Assembly (NCBI GenBank): GCA_947175295.1
Contig: CAMWMK010000001.1
Span: 1-64,000 of the forward strand
Length of the DNA: 64,000 nt
From: an uncultured Porphyromonadaceae bacterium
GTDB lineage: Bacteria > Bacteroidota > Bacteroidia > Bacteroidales > Muribaculaceae
Direction: 5' to 3'
In this document: positions 9,821 to 18,951 of the stretch, in pieces
Layout: every line of letters begins with the position of its first letter
Numbering within the stretch: the first letter of the stretch is position 1
The notes under the pieces: generated by a model
Databases searched by the model: none
What the model saw: only the letters and a program-made list of their open reading frames with translations
Told to the model about the DNA's origin: nothing
Made by a program: the position numbers and the translations under genes

Positions 9821-12406
9821 TTATCTCACTCTCCTGTGGTTTGATTCCTTTCCGAAGAGATAGGCCGGCTCATAGCCACCGAGGTCTATTACGATCTTTT
9901 CGAATACGATTCCCGGGTCGAGGGGTCTTACTTCAAGAATCGTCTCTCCGGTCTTGGCTGCTTTGACCGGTATGCTCTTCTCCACGACGCGACGTGCTAC
10001 GGTAGGATAGAATACGTTGTAGATGTTCTGCGGATCCTCGTTTAGGTCGGAGTTGAAATTGATTTCCACTGGTTCTCCGCCTTCGAATCCTACGGTATAC
10101 CTATGTCCCTCCTTTCGCTGGAATGCCAGAGTCGACTTGGTGACCACATGCACCCTCACGCTGTCGGTACCATCCGGAATCGAGACTGCATATCTCAATA
10201 CGGCTCCTTCCGGACTCTCCGTATACGGACGCACCGCAACTCCGCTGAGTGTACGGCCCATGTCGGGAAGCACCTCCCATTTTGCGGAGGAAGACGGATC
10301 CACGGCCTGGTTGAAATGCTCAGCCTCAATCACTATGGCTCCTTCAGAGGGCATGAAGACATAGCCTCCGGCCGTTGGAGTCTGCGTGTCGAGTGTAAAG
10401 GTCTCGGGAAGTATCTCGGCTGGGAAGGCGTCGTTCCAGCTCGTATAGCCGATATGTTTCTGAGTCATCATTCCGTCCCATTTCCCTCCGGCTATCTCCT
10501 TGTTGTAGCTCTTCATGAGGTCTGCGTCGCGGTCGAAGCATCGCTTCACTTCCGCCGCCCAATAGTTGGCTTCCGGCAGTCCATTCTCATAAGCCGCGTG
10601 GTTCATGGCCTGCGCGTAATACATCTGATAGAGGTTGCCCATCAGCTGCAGCGGAAAAAGTATCAGCTCATTGTAGGCATCTTTCCGCTCCGGATCGAGC
10701 GTCAGATACTGGCGTAGCGCTTCTGCTTCAAGACGCATGTAATCGTCGGCCACCTGCTTCCACTCCCCGGAATGCAGGCTGTAGGTGTTGCGGTCGAGCA
10801 TCTCCGGAGTGACGCGCCCGTTGTATTTGCAGAGGAGATTGAATATCCTTGTGGCCTCCTTCGCCTGGTCTGGTCCTAACTGCTGCTCGAAGAAGCGGAG
10901 GGTATGGCCTAAGAGATTGTCGGCGGTAAACTGCTTTGGATTCCATGCCATATCGAGGAAGAGAGTGATGGGATATTCCATAGGCTTCAGGTCGCCTACG
11001 TTTAGGATCCATAGCTTATCCACTCCATAGTCGTAGGTCAGCTCGAGCTGCTCCCACATGTTCTGTATCGGAGTGCAGTTTAAGAGTTTGCTGTTGCGTG
11101 GAGCCCCTACATAGTCCACATGGTAGTACATTCCCCATCCTCCGGGATGCTTGCGCTCCTCTGCGTCTGGCAGACGGCGCACATTGCCCCAGTTGTCGTC
11201 GCAAAGGAGATATATCACGTCGTCGGGAGCGCGCAGCCCTGCGTCGTAATAGTCGAGCACTTCCTTATATAGGGCCCACACCTGTGGAGTCTCCTTGGCT
11301 TTCTTTCCTGTTTCCTTGGCGATTATCTTCCGTTGATTATCAATCACCTTCTTAAGTAGAGCTACATCGGCCTCCTCGCTCATCGCCTCGTCTCCGTCGC
11401 CGCGCATGCCTATGGTCACAACGTCTTCCGTATCCTTCATCCTCTTTATCCCTTCAATGAAGAATCCATCGATGGTCTTCTGGTTTGTCGAGTAGTTCCA
11501 TGCCCCGTAGTCGTTGCGGTGTCTTGCCCATTCCTGATGGTTGCGGGCCATGGGCTCATGGTGGGAAGTACCCATGACGATGCCCATCTCGTCGGCGGTC
11601 TTCATGTTTTCAGGGTCATCGGCGTAGAAGGCCCAGCTCCACATCGCGGGCCACATGAAATTGCCACGCAGACGGAGGATGAGTTCAAACACTCTGGCAT
11701 AGAAACGGTGGTCGCCATAGTTGGTGCCGTAAGTGTTCTTTACCCAGCCAGTGAGGCATGGAGCCTCATCGTTGAGGAATATGCCACGGTATTTCACCGC
11801 GGGTTCTCCGGCCGTGTATGTTCCGGGAGCGATATAGAGGCTCTCATGTCTGTCAGGGGAGACATCGGCCCAGTCATACCATGGCGAGACGCCTATCTGT
11901 TCGGAAAGCTCATAGATGCCGTAGATCGTGCCTCTTCGGTCGCTTCCTGCTATCACGAGTGCTTCCTTCACTCCGGGATATGGATTCTCCACGGTAGTCA
12001 TCACGTATTTCTCGAATTTCCCTTTCAGGTCGGCTTCATTGAGCTTCTTCTTTCTGTATAGGTCTTTGATAAGCGGACTTTCCGATGATGCCGCCACTAT
12101 GATGCGCTCGGGAAGGGAGGCTCCATCTGCCTTGGATGCTTTGACGATCATTGCGTCCGTCCCGCACACTTTACCGAAGTCTTTGGAAAGGTTTTCCGCA
12201 GCTGTGGCAACTCCCTTCAGGTCGTCGGGATCGATCAGGATCGGAGTAGGGGAGGGTTTGGTGTCCATGGAAGTGATCAGTGGAAAATATCCGTCAAGGT
12301 GTGTGGTTGAAGTGATGCCCTGATGGTCGATCGCTGAGGCGCTCTGCTCTGTCAGCAGGCTGGCTGTCAGTACTGCGAATGTCTTGATGAGTGTCTTTAT
12401 GGTCAT
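9821..12406 (-). CDS. GH115 xylan alpha-1,2-(4-O-methyl)glucuronidase
   Basis: Secreted 861-aa enzyme (signal peptide MTIKTLIKTFAVLTASLL) that in this family removes glucuronic or 4-O-methylglucuronic acid from internal positions of xylan. Typical GH115 stretches are VKYRGIFLNDEAP, LRLRGNFMWPAMW, GIVMGTSHHEPMARN, ITIGMRGDGDEAM-like VVTIGMRGDGDEAM and YLLCDDNWGN. A C-terminal beta-sandwich (about 700-850, EGAIVIEAEHF onward) matches the domain used for dimerisation and substrate contact in this family. Length is normal. It is transcribed divergently from HTCS 2, and two TTACGAA sites precede it, so HTCS 2 is the probable regulator. Presumed periplasmic. Confidence 0.95.
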   Translation of the reverse strand: MTIKTLIKTFAVLTASLLTEQSASAIDHQGITSTTHLDGYFPLITSMDTKPSPTPILIDPDDLKGVATAAENLSKDFGKVCGTDAMIVKASKADGASLPERIIVAASSESPLIKDLYRKKKLNEADLKGKFEKYVMTTVENPYPGVKEALVIAGSDRRGTIYGIYELSEQIGVSPWYDWADVSPDRHESLYIAPGTYTAGEPAVKYRGIFLNDEAPCLTGWVKNTYGTNYGDHRFYARVFELILRLRGNFMWPAMWSWAFYADDPENMKTADEMGIVMGTSHHEPMARNHQEWARHRNDYGAWNYSTNQKTIDGFFIEGIKRMKDTEDVVTIGMRGDGDEAMSEEADVALLKKVIDNQRKIIAKETGKKAKETPQVWALYKEVLDYYDAGLRAPDDVIYLLCDDNWGNVRRLPDAEERKHPGGWGMYYHVDYVGAPRNSKLLNCTPIQNMWEQLELTYDYGVDKLWILNVGDLKPMEYPITLFLDMAWNPKQFTADNLLGHTLRFFEQQLGPDQAKEATRIFNLLCKYNGRVTPEMLDRNTYSLHSGEWKQVADDYMRLEAEALRQYLTLDPERKDAYNELILFPLQLMGNLYQMYYAQAMNHAAYENGLPEANYWAAEVKRCFDRDADLMKSYNKEIAGGKWDGMMTQKHIGYTSWNDAFPAEILPETFTLDTQTPTAGGYVFMPSEGAIVIEAEHFNQAVDPSSSAKWEVLPDMGRTLSGVAVRPYTESPEGAVLRYAVSIPDGTDSVRVHVVTKSTLAFQRKEGHRYTVGFEGGEPVEINFNSDLNEDPQNIYNVFYPTVARRVVEKSIPVKAAKTGETILEVRPLDPGIVFEKIVIDLGGYEPAYLFGKESNHRRVR

Positions 12407-12431
12407 GATGCGATTTGATTTTTTACGTATG

Positions 12432-12439
12432 CAAAGTTA
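12432..12439 (-). promoter_or_regulatory. -7 box of the GH115 gene
   Basis: The minus strand reads TAACTTTG, matching TAnnTTTG, 25 bp before the start codon. No clear -33 element is present, as is common for activator-dependent promoters. Confidence 0.6.
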
Positions 12440-12489
12440 GTGAAAAATCCTGTATTGCCGTCTTGTAAAGCTTCTCTATGGTGTCTGTA

Positions 12490-12517
12490 TTCGTAACTTC
12501 CACATTAGTTTTCGTAA
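12490..12517 (-). promoter_or_regulatory. Candidate HTCS operator, two TTACGAA direct repeats
   Basis: On the minus strand GTTACGAA occurs twice, at 12517-12511 and 12496-12490, exactly 21 bp apart (two helical turns) and about 50 bp upstream of the GH115 -7 box. The same TTACGRA half-site recurs before the GH43/xus operon at 17050 and 17060, which suggests a shared HTCS 2 binding motif. Confidence 0.5.
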
Positions 12518-12566
12518 CCAAACAGTGCCTTTATGTAAATAGTGGACATTTGTTGAAAAAAAATGC

Positions 12567-12595
12567 TTGTATATCGTATTTTTTTTGTAAATTTG
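12567..12595 (+). promoter_or_regulatory. Promoter of HTCS 2
   Basis: A -33-like TTG at 12567-12569 and a -7 box TAAATTTG at 12588-12595 are separated by 18 bp, close to the Bacteroidetes consensus. The start codon at 12659 lies about 60 bp downstream. Confidence 0.55.
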
Positions 12596-12658
12596 CAAAA
12601 TCGTAACCTACATCATTGATTAAAATCATAGTAACCTTAGCATTATACCGTTCTGTAC

Positions 12659-15600
12659 ATGCGACGCATAATATTGCTGATCATCATATTGTTGACGATG
12701 ATTCCGGTGTCCGTCAGATGCCGGGCCGTCCAGCGTACCGGGCGCCTCTTCAGCGACCCGGTGGTAGTAGCCGGAAACTACACCGGTTTTTGTCAGGACA
12801 AGGAAGGCTTTATCTGGATAGGCTCCAACAGAGGTCTTCTTCGTTTCGACGGAAATACGTATGATCTCTATCGGCATGACGATTCCAGCCCCGGATCCCT
12901 CAGCGACAGCCGCATCCTCGGAGTGATATGCGACAGTAAAGGGCGTGTATGGGTGGCCACTGCCAATGGTCTCAACCTCTATCGATCATCGTCAGACGAT
13001 TTCCTGACCATCGCGCTCCCTTCAGAGGATTTCTACGGCTATATTATCGGTCTCGCAGAGCAGTCAGACGGGACTGTCACTTTTGTAGTGTCGGGCGTCG
13101 GCATATATGTGGTGAGCGATGATGCAGGCGATCCTGTTGCAGTGAAATACTACAGCGGCGACATGGAAAAGGATGTCAACACCATAACATGCGGTCCCAA
13201 TGGCCGTATCTATATGGGGACTAACGACGGACGCCTTAATATCATGGCTTCCAACGGAACGATCAATTCCGTCAATGTCTCTGACGGCGACTATATCCAG
13301 GCATTGGCGATGGAGGCAGACGGCAACGTCCTTGTCTCAACGCTGTCTGACCTGTATCGGCTCGATTCCTCCGGCGGAAAGTTGTCACGCCTGAATGTCG
13401 ATGGTTCTATATCCATTGAGAGTCTTTCCAATACGGCAGGCAACGCAGTCTATATCGCTACCTCCGGTCAAGGCCTTTGGCGCATCGCTGCCGGGGATGA
13501 CACCGCATTGAAATGCACGGATATCTACAGCCCCTTCATGAATATAGATACAGCCAGGATCGGTTCGGTATATAACGCTCCAGACGGAACCCTCTGGCTT
13601 GGCTGTGACTATAGGGGCATAGTGATGGTTCCGCAAAAATCGATTCCTTTTATCTATAGGAAGCTTGACGCTTACTATCCCGACTTCGACGGAGGCTTCA
13701 GCGCGCTCGGAATGTGGAACGGCAATGTCATAGCCTGCCTCGACAAAGGGCGCATCCTGATGCTCGACCAGTCGGGGAAGGTGGTCATGTCTGCTGTCGT
13801 TCCCGGTGCCGACAGGATCACCCACATAGAGGTGATGGATGGCGATAAAGCCATCATAAGTGTGGTCGACAACGGCTTATGGCTGCTCGACCTACGCAGC
13901 GGAAAGGTAAGTAAATACCTCGATATTCCCGGGAAATACACTTGTTTATTCACTTCCCGGGGACTTTCAGGTGAATTGTTCGTAGGTGTCCATGGTATCG
14001 GTCTGATGCGATATAGAGAGGCCACTGGAGAGAAGGAATGGATTCCGTATAAGTCGGCTGGCAATACGTTTACCAATCCATATGTCACGTGCCTCACACG
14101 AAGCGGCGACAGATTATGGATCGGCCTCTTCAGCGGCATAGCATGCTACGACCTGAAAAAAAACAGGATGATAGAGATTGAGCAGGATCCGTTTCTGAAA
14201 GGAGCCACTTTTGCGATAGTGCCGTGCCTTACGGATTCAAGCGTGTGGGTCGGTACGAGCCACGGCCTCATACATTTCGATCCTGCGAAGGGGGTAATAG
14301 AGAAATTCACTACAAAAAACGGCTTGAGCGACAATGATATCCGTGGCATAGTCCGCGACCGTAAAGGAGGGAAGTGGATCGCCACCATGCATGGACTCTC
14401 TTATGTGCCCGCCGACAACGACACCATACTATCGTATTATGGTGGCAACGGCCTGGTGGAGACTTCGTTCAACCATATAGGATTCTCCCGCGAAGACAAC
14501 AGGATTTATATGGGAAGCGATCTGGGCATCACGTCTTTCGTGCCCGACTCGCTTCCGGCTCCCGGATTCGGCAGCGGAGTGAAGGTATCGGCTGTCTTCA
14601 TCAATGGAAAGCGCATAGCCCCTTATGCCAATAAGAAAGGATGTGAGGCTGTCCCCGGCAATGGCGGATGTCCTATGTCGTTGAAGCTGCCCTATCGCGA
14701 CAATGCCTTGACCTTCAGGCTTTCCATGATGGACTACCGCGATGCCTCCAACGTAAGGTATATGTGGCGTCTCAGCAAGAAGGAGCAATGGATCACAGGC
14801 CCTCCGGGTGAAAACACAATCAATCTTCCCCATCTTGATCCCGGCACATACGATCTGGAGATATGCGCGCTTGAAAATAATGTGACGTCTCCGGTGAAGA
14901 GGATACGAATAGAGATTTCGTCGCCCTGGTATCTTACTGTCTGGGCAAAACTTGTCTATCTGGCCATATTCCTGTCTATGGCGGCGCTTGCCTTCATGGT
15001 ATTCAAGAAGAAAAAGGAAGAGGAGGCTAATGAAGACAAGATAAAGTTCTTTATGGATGTCTCTCACGACATCCGCTCCCCGATGACCCTTATCATGAGT
15101 CCGCTTGAGACTATGCTCAAGGAGAACCACGATCCCGCACTTACGGCTAAGCTCAACGTCATGCACCGCAATGCGCAGCGCGTGATGAACCTTGTCAATC
15201 AGCTTCTTGATATCAGGAAGCTTGATAAGGGAAAGATGCGGCTGGCTTGCAGGATGACCGATGTGAAGGCATTCGTAGGGGAACTCGTTGAGCTATTCCG
15301 GCCTCAGGCAGCTGATAAGGGGCAGACTCTGTCGATGACCGGGCTATGCGACCCCGGAGAGGTATGGCTCGACCGCGACAATTTCGACAAGATAATGGTC
15401 AATCTCATATCCAACGCCATAAAGTATACTCCAGACGGAGGAAAGATAGATGTCGCCGTCGATACCGTGACCGACGGCACGCTTGGCCGGTGTCTGAAGG
15501 TGAGTGTGACGGATACAGGAATCGGACTCGACGACAAGGCGTTGTCTAAAATGTTCGAGCCGTTCTATCGCGTGCGGGAAAGCCATGCCGCTGCTACGAT

Positions 15601-16642
15601 GGGATTCGGCATAGGTCTCGATCTCTGCAGGCGCATTGTCGAGCTTCATCATGGGACTATCTCCGCAGCAAACCGCAGCGACGGAGTGAAAGGCAGTGTC
15701 TTCACCGTATTGATTCCTCTTGACGAAGGCGCCTATGCCGAAGGAGAGCTCATCGAGGGCACGGCAGCCGGTTCGGATGCCGGCAAGCACCTGATGGTGG
15801 CCGGTGCGTCCCCTGCAGGGGACCTGCCGTCGAGGTCTGCGCCCTCGACGGCAGGTAATAAAATCCTCGTTATCGACGACGATTCCGAGCTTCGCGGATA
15901 TATAGCTTCTCTTTTAGGCCGCTATTATAAGGTGAAGGAGGCATCCGACGGAGTCGAGGCCCTGAAGATAGTAGCCGACTGGAAGCCTGATATTGTGGTC
16001 AGCGATGTCGTGATGCCCGAGATGGATGGTCTCACACTGCTGAAGCGCCTTAAGGCGAATACGGAGACCAGCCACATTCCGGTAGTGCTTCTAAGCTCTA
16101 AGACGGCTGTAGCCGACCGTATGGCTGGCTGGGACAAGGGAGCCGACGGCTACCTCGGCAAACCCTTCAATACAGAGGAACTTGAGGCTCTCGTAGACAC
16201 ATTGATAGAAAACCGGCTGAGGATGAAGGGCAAGTACTCCGGAGCGCAGGACACGGAAGGAAAGATCGATGCTCCTGAGATGAAGGGTAACGATGAAGTG
16301 CTTCTTGACCGCATCATGAAGGAAATCAACGCCCATATCGATGATCCGGACCTTAATGTGGAGCGTCTGTCGTCGGAAGTAGGTGTGAGCCGGGCTCATC
16401 TGCATCGTAAGATGAAGGATCTCATAGGCATGACCCCGAGCGACTATATACGCAATATCCGGCTGAAGCGCGCTTGTGAGCTCCTGAAGCGGCCTGACAT
16501 CGAGGTGACGCAGGTGGCCTACAGGATCGGGTTTACTTCGCAGCCTCATTTCTCATCGCATTTCAAGCGCTATACCGGTTTTACTCCCTCCGAATACAGG
16601 GAGAAATGCCTTGCCGGCGCCACGCCCGACGTGAAGTTCTGA
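12659..16642 (+). CDS. Hybrid two-component system sensor/regulator (HTCS 2)
   Basis: 1327-aa HTCS. Signal peptide (MRRIILLIIILLTMI); periplasmic propeller repeats (EGFIWIGSNRGLLRFDG, GRVWVATANGLNLY) to about residue 665; Y_Y_Y domain; membrane helix about 756-784; HisKA with His803 (SHDIRSP); HATPase_c (NLISNAIKYTPDGG, DTGIGLD, GFGIGLDL); receiver with Asp1116 (VVSDVVMP); AraC-type C-terminus ending near TPSEYREK. All phosphorelay residues are intact. The kinase-receiver linker (about 1040-1066) carries an extra Ala/Gly/Ser/Pro-rich stretch encoded by palindromic DNA (15808-15856). It is divergent from GH115 and precedes the GH43/xus operon, so it is the likely xylan sensor of this locus. 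Regulated genes are inferred from shared upstream motifs. Confidence 0.94.
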   Translation: MRRIILLIIILLTMIPVSVRCRAVQRTGRLFSDPVVVAGNYTGFCQDKEGFIWIGSNRGLLRFDGNTYDLYRHDDSSPGSLSDSRILGVICDSKGRVWVATANGLNLYRSSSDDFLTIALPSEDFYGYIIGLAEQSDGTVTFVVSGVGIYVVSDDAGDPVAVKYYSGDMEKDVNTITCGPNGRIYMGTNDGRLNIMASNGTINSVNVSDGDYIQALAMEADGNVLVSTLSDLYRLDSSGGKLSRLNVDGSISIESLSNTAGNAVYIATSGQGLWRIAAGDDTALKCTDIYSPFMNIDTARIGSVYNAPDGTLWLGCDYRGIVMVPQKSIPFIYRKLDAYYPDFDGGFSALGMWNGNVIACLDKGRILMLDQSGKVVMSAVVPGADRITHIEVMDGDKAIISVVDNGLWLLDLRSGKVSKYLDIPGKYTCLFTSRGLSGELFVGVHGIGLMRYREATGEKEWIPYKSAGNTFTNPYVTCLTRSGDRLWIGLFSGIACYDLKKNRMIEIEQDPFLKGATFAIVPCLTDSSVWVGTSHGLIHFDPAKGVIEKFTTKNGLSDNDIRGIVRDRKGGKWIATMHGLSYVPADNDTILSYYGGNGLVETSFNHIGFSREDNRIYMGSDLGITSFVPDSLPAPGFGSGVKVSAVFINGKRIAPYANKKGCEAVPGNGGCPMSLKLPYRDNALTFRLSMMDYRDASNVRYMWRLSKKEQWITGPPGENTINLPHLDPGTYDLEICALENNVTSPVKRIRIEISSPWYLTVWAKLVYLAIFLSMAALAFMVFKKKKEEEANEDKIKFFMDVSHDIRSPMTLIMSPLETMLKENHDPALTAKLNVMHRNAQRVMNLVNQLLDIRKLDKGKMRLACRMTDVKAFVGELVELFRPQAADKGQTLSMTGLCDPGEVWLDRDNFDKIMVNLISNAIKYTPDGGKIDVAVDTVTDGTLGRCLKVSVTDTGIGLDDKALSKMFEPFYRVRESHAAATMGFGIGLDLCRRIVELHHGTISAANRSDGVKGSVFTVLIPLDEGAYAEGELIEGTAAGSDAGKHLMVAGASPAGDLPSRSAPSTAGNKILVIDDDSELRGYIASLLGRYYKVKEASDGVEALKIVADWKPDIVVSDVVMPEMDGLTLLKRLKANTETSHIPVVLLSSKTAVADRMAGWDKGADGYLGKPFNTEELEALVDTLIENRLRMKGKYSGAQDTEGKIDAPEMKGNDEVLLDRIMKEINAHIDDPDLNVERLSSEVGVSRAHLHRKMKDLIGMTPSDYIRNIRLKRACELLKRPDIEVTQVAYRIGFTSQPHFSSHFKRYTGFTPSEYREKCLAGATPDVKF
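15808..15856. repeat. Back-to-back palindromes inside the HTCS 2 coding sequence
   Basis: A perfect 16-bp palindrome (15808-15823) abuts and shares two bases with a 14-bp perfect stem (15822-15835 with 15843-15856) around a 7-base loop. They stay in frame and encode an Ala/Ser/Pro-rich part of the linker between kinase and receiver. The sequence resembles a mobile palindromic repeat that has become part of a gene. Confidence 0.65.
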
Positions 16643-16759
16643 CCTTTTTTACTGATTCGTATCTATTGTATTCAGATTTGAATGTGCATGAATCGTGAAG
16701 CAATATATCGTTTACATTCAGAAACGTCTGTTTGCGGGATTCTTTGTAATTTTGCAACC

Positions 16760-16905
16760 GTAAGATGGATGTCGTTTTTAAGCCCCGGCCTTAAGGCGGC
16801 GTCTAATGAAATTGATTGGAATTAGTAAAGATTGATTATAGGTTTAGTTATTAGGTAATGGCTGCGGCCCGAGATGCGCGATGCATGTCGGCCGCAGCTT
16901 TCTTT
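16760..16905 (+). ncRNA. Possible small RNA or leader transcript
   Basis: A promoter-like TAATTTTG (16747-16754) is followed about 110 bp later by a perfect 9-bp stem (GCTGCGGCC at 16861-16869 with 16890-16898) and a T-rich tail (tttcttta). No start codon with a sensible frame lies between them. A short terminated RNA of about 145 nt would fit, but conservation cannot be judged from one sequence. It could instead be the 3' end of the HTCS 2 transcript. Confidence 0.3.
16861..16905 (+). terminator. Intrinsic terminator downstream of HTCS 2
   Basis: Perfect 9-bp GC-rich stem with a 20-base loop followed by TTTCTTTA. It would end either the HTCS 2 transcript or a small RNA started near 16760. 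Confidence 0.6.
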
Positions 16906-17049
16906 ACGTAGGCATCCATGCGGTCGTCGGTGTCGTGCGCGCTCGTCGTAGACTCCGGGAGATACGTTCTGGATTTTTACTTGCCGATTATGGCCTGTAA
17001 AAATGTCGCATTGGTAATCTATTGAAAATAAATGTATTGAAAAATCATG

Positions 17050-17110
17050 TTACGGATTCTTACGAAAATGAGACGCAATTCCGATACGATGTGACGAATA
17101 GTGACGATAT
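17050..17110 (+). promoter_or_regulatory. Phased half-sites upstream of the xylan operon
   Basis: TTACGGA (17050) and TTACGAA (17060) are 10 bp apart. The 10-bp tandem GTGACGAATA and GTGACGATAT (17091-17110) follows 32 bp later. All are spaced near helical repeats and lie about 40-100 bp upstream of the -7 box at 17148, as expected for an HTCS activator array. Confidence 0.5.
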
Positions 17111-17147
17111 AGAAATGTCTGCGCGCGTATATATCGGAGAAGTTGAC

Positions 17148-17155
17148 TAATTTTG
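17148..17155 (+). promoter_or_regulatory. -7 box of the GH43/xus operon
   Basis: TAATTTTG matches TAnnTTTG, 40 bp before the GH43 start codon. There is no recognisable -33 element, consistent with activator dependence. Confidence 0.6.
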
Positions 17156-17194
17156 CATCCGTTAACCTGACAATTCAACAACACAACAACTCAT

Positions 17195-18916
17195 ATGGCA
17201 AAACTCACTGACATCGCAATCGCTCTAAGCGCACTGACCTTTATGACGGCCTGTTCCGCCAATAAGTCAGGAATTGCCCCTCAGAGCTCGGTGGCGATAT
17301 TCGACTCATTCAGCTATGAAGGCGACGACGATTTCTACAAGACAAATCCCCTTCCTGACGAAAGCTCCTATTTCAATCCGGTGCTCGCAGGATGGTATTC
17401 CGACCCTTCGCTCTGCACCAACGGCAACGGCGACTATTTCCTCGTGACATCTACCTTCACCTTCTTCCCGGGTGTCCCCATTTTCCATAGCCGAGATCTC
17501 GTCAATTGGGAGCAGGTGGGCCATGTGCTGACCCGGGAGTCTCAGCTTGTCAATCTGGAGAAGCAGCACGTAAGCGGCGGTATATTCGCGCCCGACATCG
17601 CCTACAATCCCGCGAATCAGACATACTATATGGTGACCACCAATGTCGGAGCCGGCAACTTCTTCGTAAAGACTCAGGATCCTTTCGGAGAATGGAGCGA
17701 CCCCATCATGCTTCCTGAAGTGGCAGGTATTGATCCGGCTTTCTTCTTCGATGAGGATGGAAAAGGATATATCGTCAACAATGACGACGCGCCGGAGGGT
17801 AAACCTGAATATGACGGCCACCGTACTGTTCGTGTGGTGGAGTTCGACCCTGCTACCGACAAGTGTGTAGGCGAACGCCGCATCGTAGTCAATAAAGGGT
17901 GCCGTCCGGAGGAAAAGCCCATTTGGTGTGAAGGTCCCCATATCTATAAGGAAGGGGGCAGCTACTATCTGATGACGGCTGAAGGCGGCACCAGTTCCTG
18001 GCATAGCGAGGTCATCTACAAAGGTCCGACTCCGTTTGGCCCGTTCTCTCCATGGGAAGGAAATCCCATATTGACTCAGCGCACGCTCGACCCGTCACGC
18101 GACAATCCTGTGACCTGCGCCGGCCATGCCGATATGGTGAAGACTCCGGAAGGAGACTGGTGGGGTGTCTTCCTTGCATGCCGCCCGGTAGAGGGAGGTA
18201 AGGAGAACCTCGGCCGCGAGACATTCCTCATGCCGGTCAACTGGACTGCCGACGGATGGCCTCGTTTCGTAGAGAACGGAGAGACTGTTCCCCTTCTCGG
18301 AAGCAAGCCGGGAGTGAAGAGGGCTGAAAGGCTCACTTTCGGCAACTACAGCCGCAAAGACGAATTCAACGACTCCACTCTCGACCATGAATGGATGACA
18401 CTCCGCGGCCCGGCCGCCGACTACTATTCCCTCACTCAGAATCCGGGCCACCTCACTGTGAAATGTGCCGATGTCAAGTCGAGCGAGAAAGCTGTGCTTC
18501 CTTATGTATGCCGCCGCCTTTGCCATCACAGTTTCAACTGCTGCACGCATATGACGTTCATTCCCGAATCTGACAGCCAGCTCGCCGGAATGCTGGTGCT
18601 TAAAGACGAGACCCACCAGTATCTCCTCGCGCGTACGAAAAAGGGTGATTCCCATAAGCTCGAGGTGCGAAAGATTGCTGAAGACGGTATCCATACCTTG
18701 GCGGAGATACCAGTCGACGCTTCCCTATCCGATGTTGACTTCAAGATTTCCGGCGACGGGCGGAACTATGGATTCCACTATTCCACCGACGGAGGAAAGA
18801 ACTGGGAGATGCTCGCTGATGAAGTGGATGCCGGTTTCACTTCCACAGCCGAGGCCGGTGGCTTCACCGGCACCGTCGTAGGTCTCTACGCCTCCAATGC
18901 GGAGAATATAGATTGA
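17195..18916 (+). CDS. GH43 beta-xylosidase/alpha-L-arabinofuranosidase with C-terminal beta-sandwich
   Basis: 573-aa lipoprotein-type enzyme (FMTACSAN lipobox; no acidic export signal, so probably periplasmic). The catalytic triad of GH43 is visible: base Asp70 in WYSDPSL, pKa-tuning Asp180 in GIDPAFFFD and acid Glu246 in WCEGPHIY. Residues about 390-573 form the GH43_C2/DUF1349-like sandwich typical of xylan-active subfamilies. Members release xylose or arabinose from xylo-oligosaccharides; the exact specificity is not deducible. It is the first gene after the operator region and is followed after 35 bp by the xusA-type susC, so it may lead the operon. Confidence 0.9.
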   Translation: MAKLTDIAIALSALTFMTACSANKSGIAPQSSVAIFDSFSYEGDDDFYKTNPLPDESSYFNPVLAGWYSDPSLCTNGNGDYFLVTSTFTFFPGVPIFHSRDLVNWEQVGHVLTRESQLVNLEKQHVSGGIFAPDIAYNPANQTYYMVTTNVGAGNFFVKTQDPFGEWSDPIMLPEVAGIDPAFFFDEDGKGYIVNNDDAPEGKPEYDGHRTVRVVEFDPATDKCVGERRIVVNKGCRPEEKPIWCEGPHIYKEGGSYYLMTAEGGTSSWHSEVIYKGPTPFGPFSPWEGNPILTQRTLDPSRDNPVTCAGHADMVKTPEGDWWGVFLACRPVEGGKENLGRETFLMPVNWTADGWPRFVENGETVPLLGSKPGVKRAERLTFGNYSRKDEFNDSTLDHEWMTLRGPAADYYSLTQNPGHLTVKCADVKSSEKAVLPYVCRRLCHHSFNCCTHMTFIPESDSQLAGMLVLKDETHQYLLARTKKGDSHKLEVRKIAEDGIHTLAEIPVDASLSDVDFKISGDGRNYGFHYSTDGGKNWEMLADEVDAGFTSTAEAGGFTGTVVGLYASNAENID

Positions 18917-18918
18917 GA

Positions 18919-18951
18919 ATTTTTTCCATTATACTTTAATATTTAATAGCG
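18919..18951. repeat. AT-rich leader repeat, copy 1
   Basis: The segment containing TTTTTTCCATTATA (18920-18933) directly before the susC start is closely similar over about 33 bp to 44269-44301, downstream of the minus-strand GH43. It may be a duplicated fragment of an operon leader. Confidence 0.4.

Larger units (their letters stand above)
16643..17194. promoter_or_regulatory. 552-bp spacer with promoter, hairpin and operator signals
   Basis: No protein gene is visible. From left to right: a -7-like box at 16747-16754, a GC-rich hairpin followed by T-rich DNA at 16861-16905, TTACGRA/TGACGAW half-sites at 17050-17108 and a second -7 box at 17148-17155 that should drive the GH43/xus operon. 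Confidence 0.6.
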
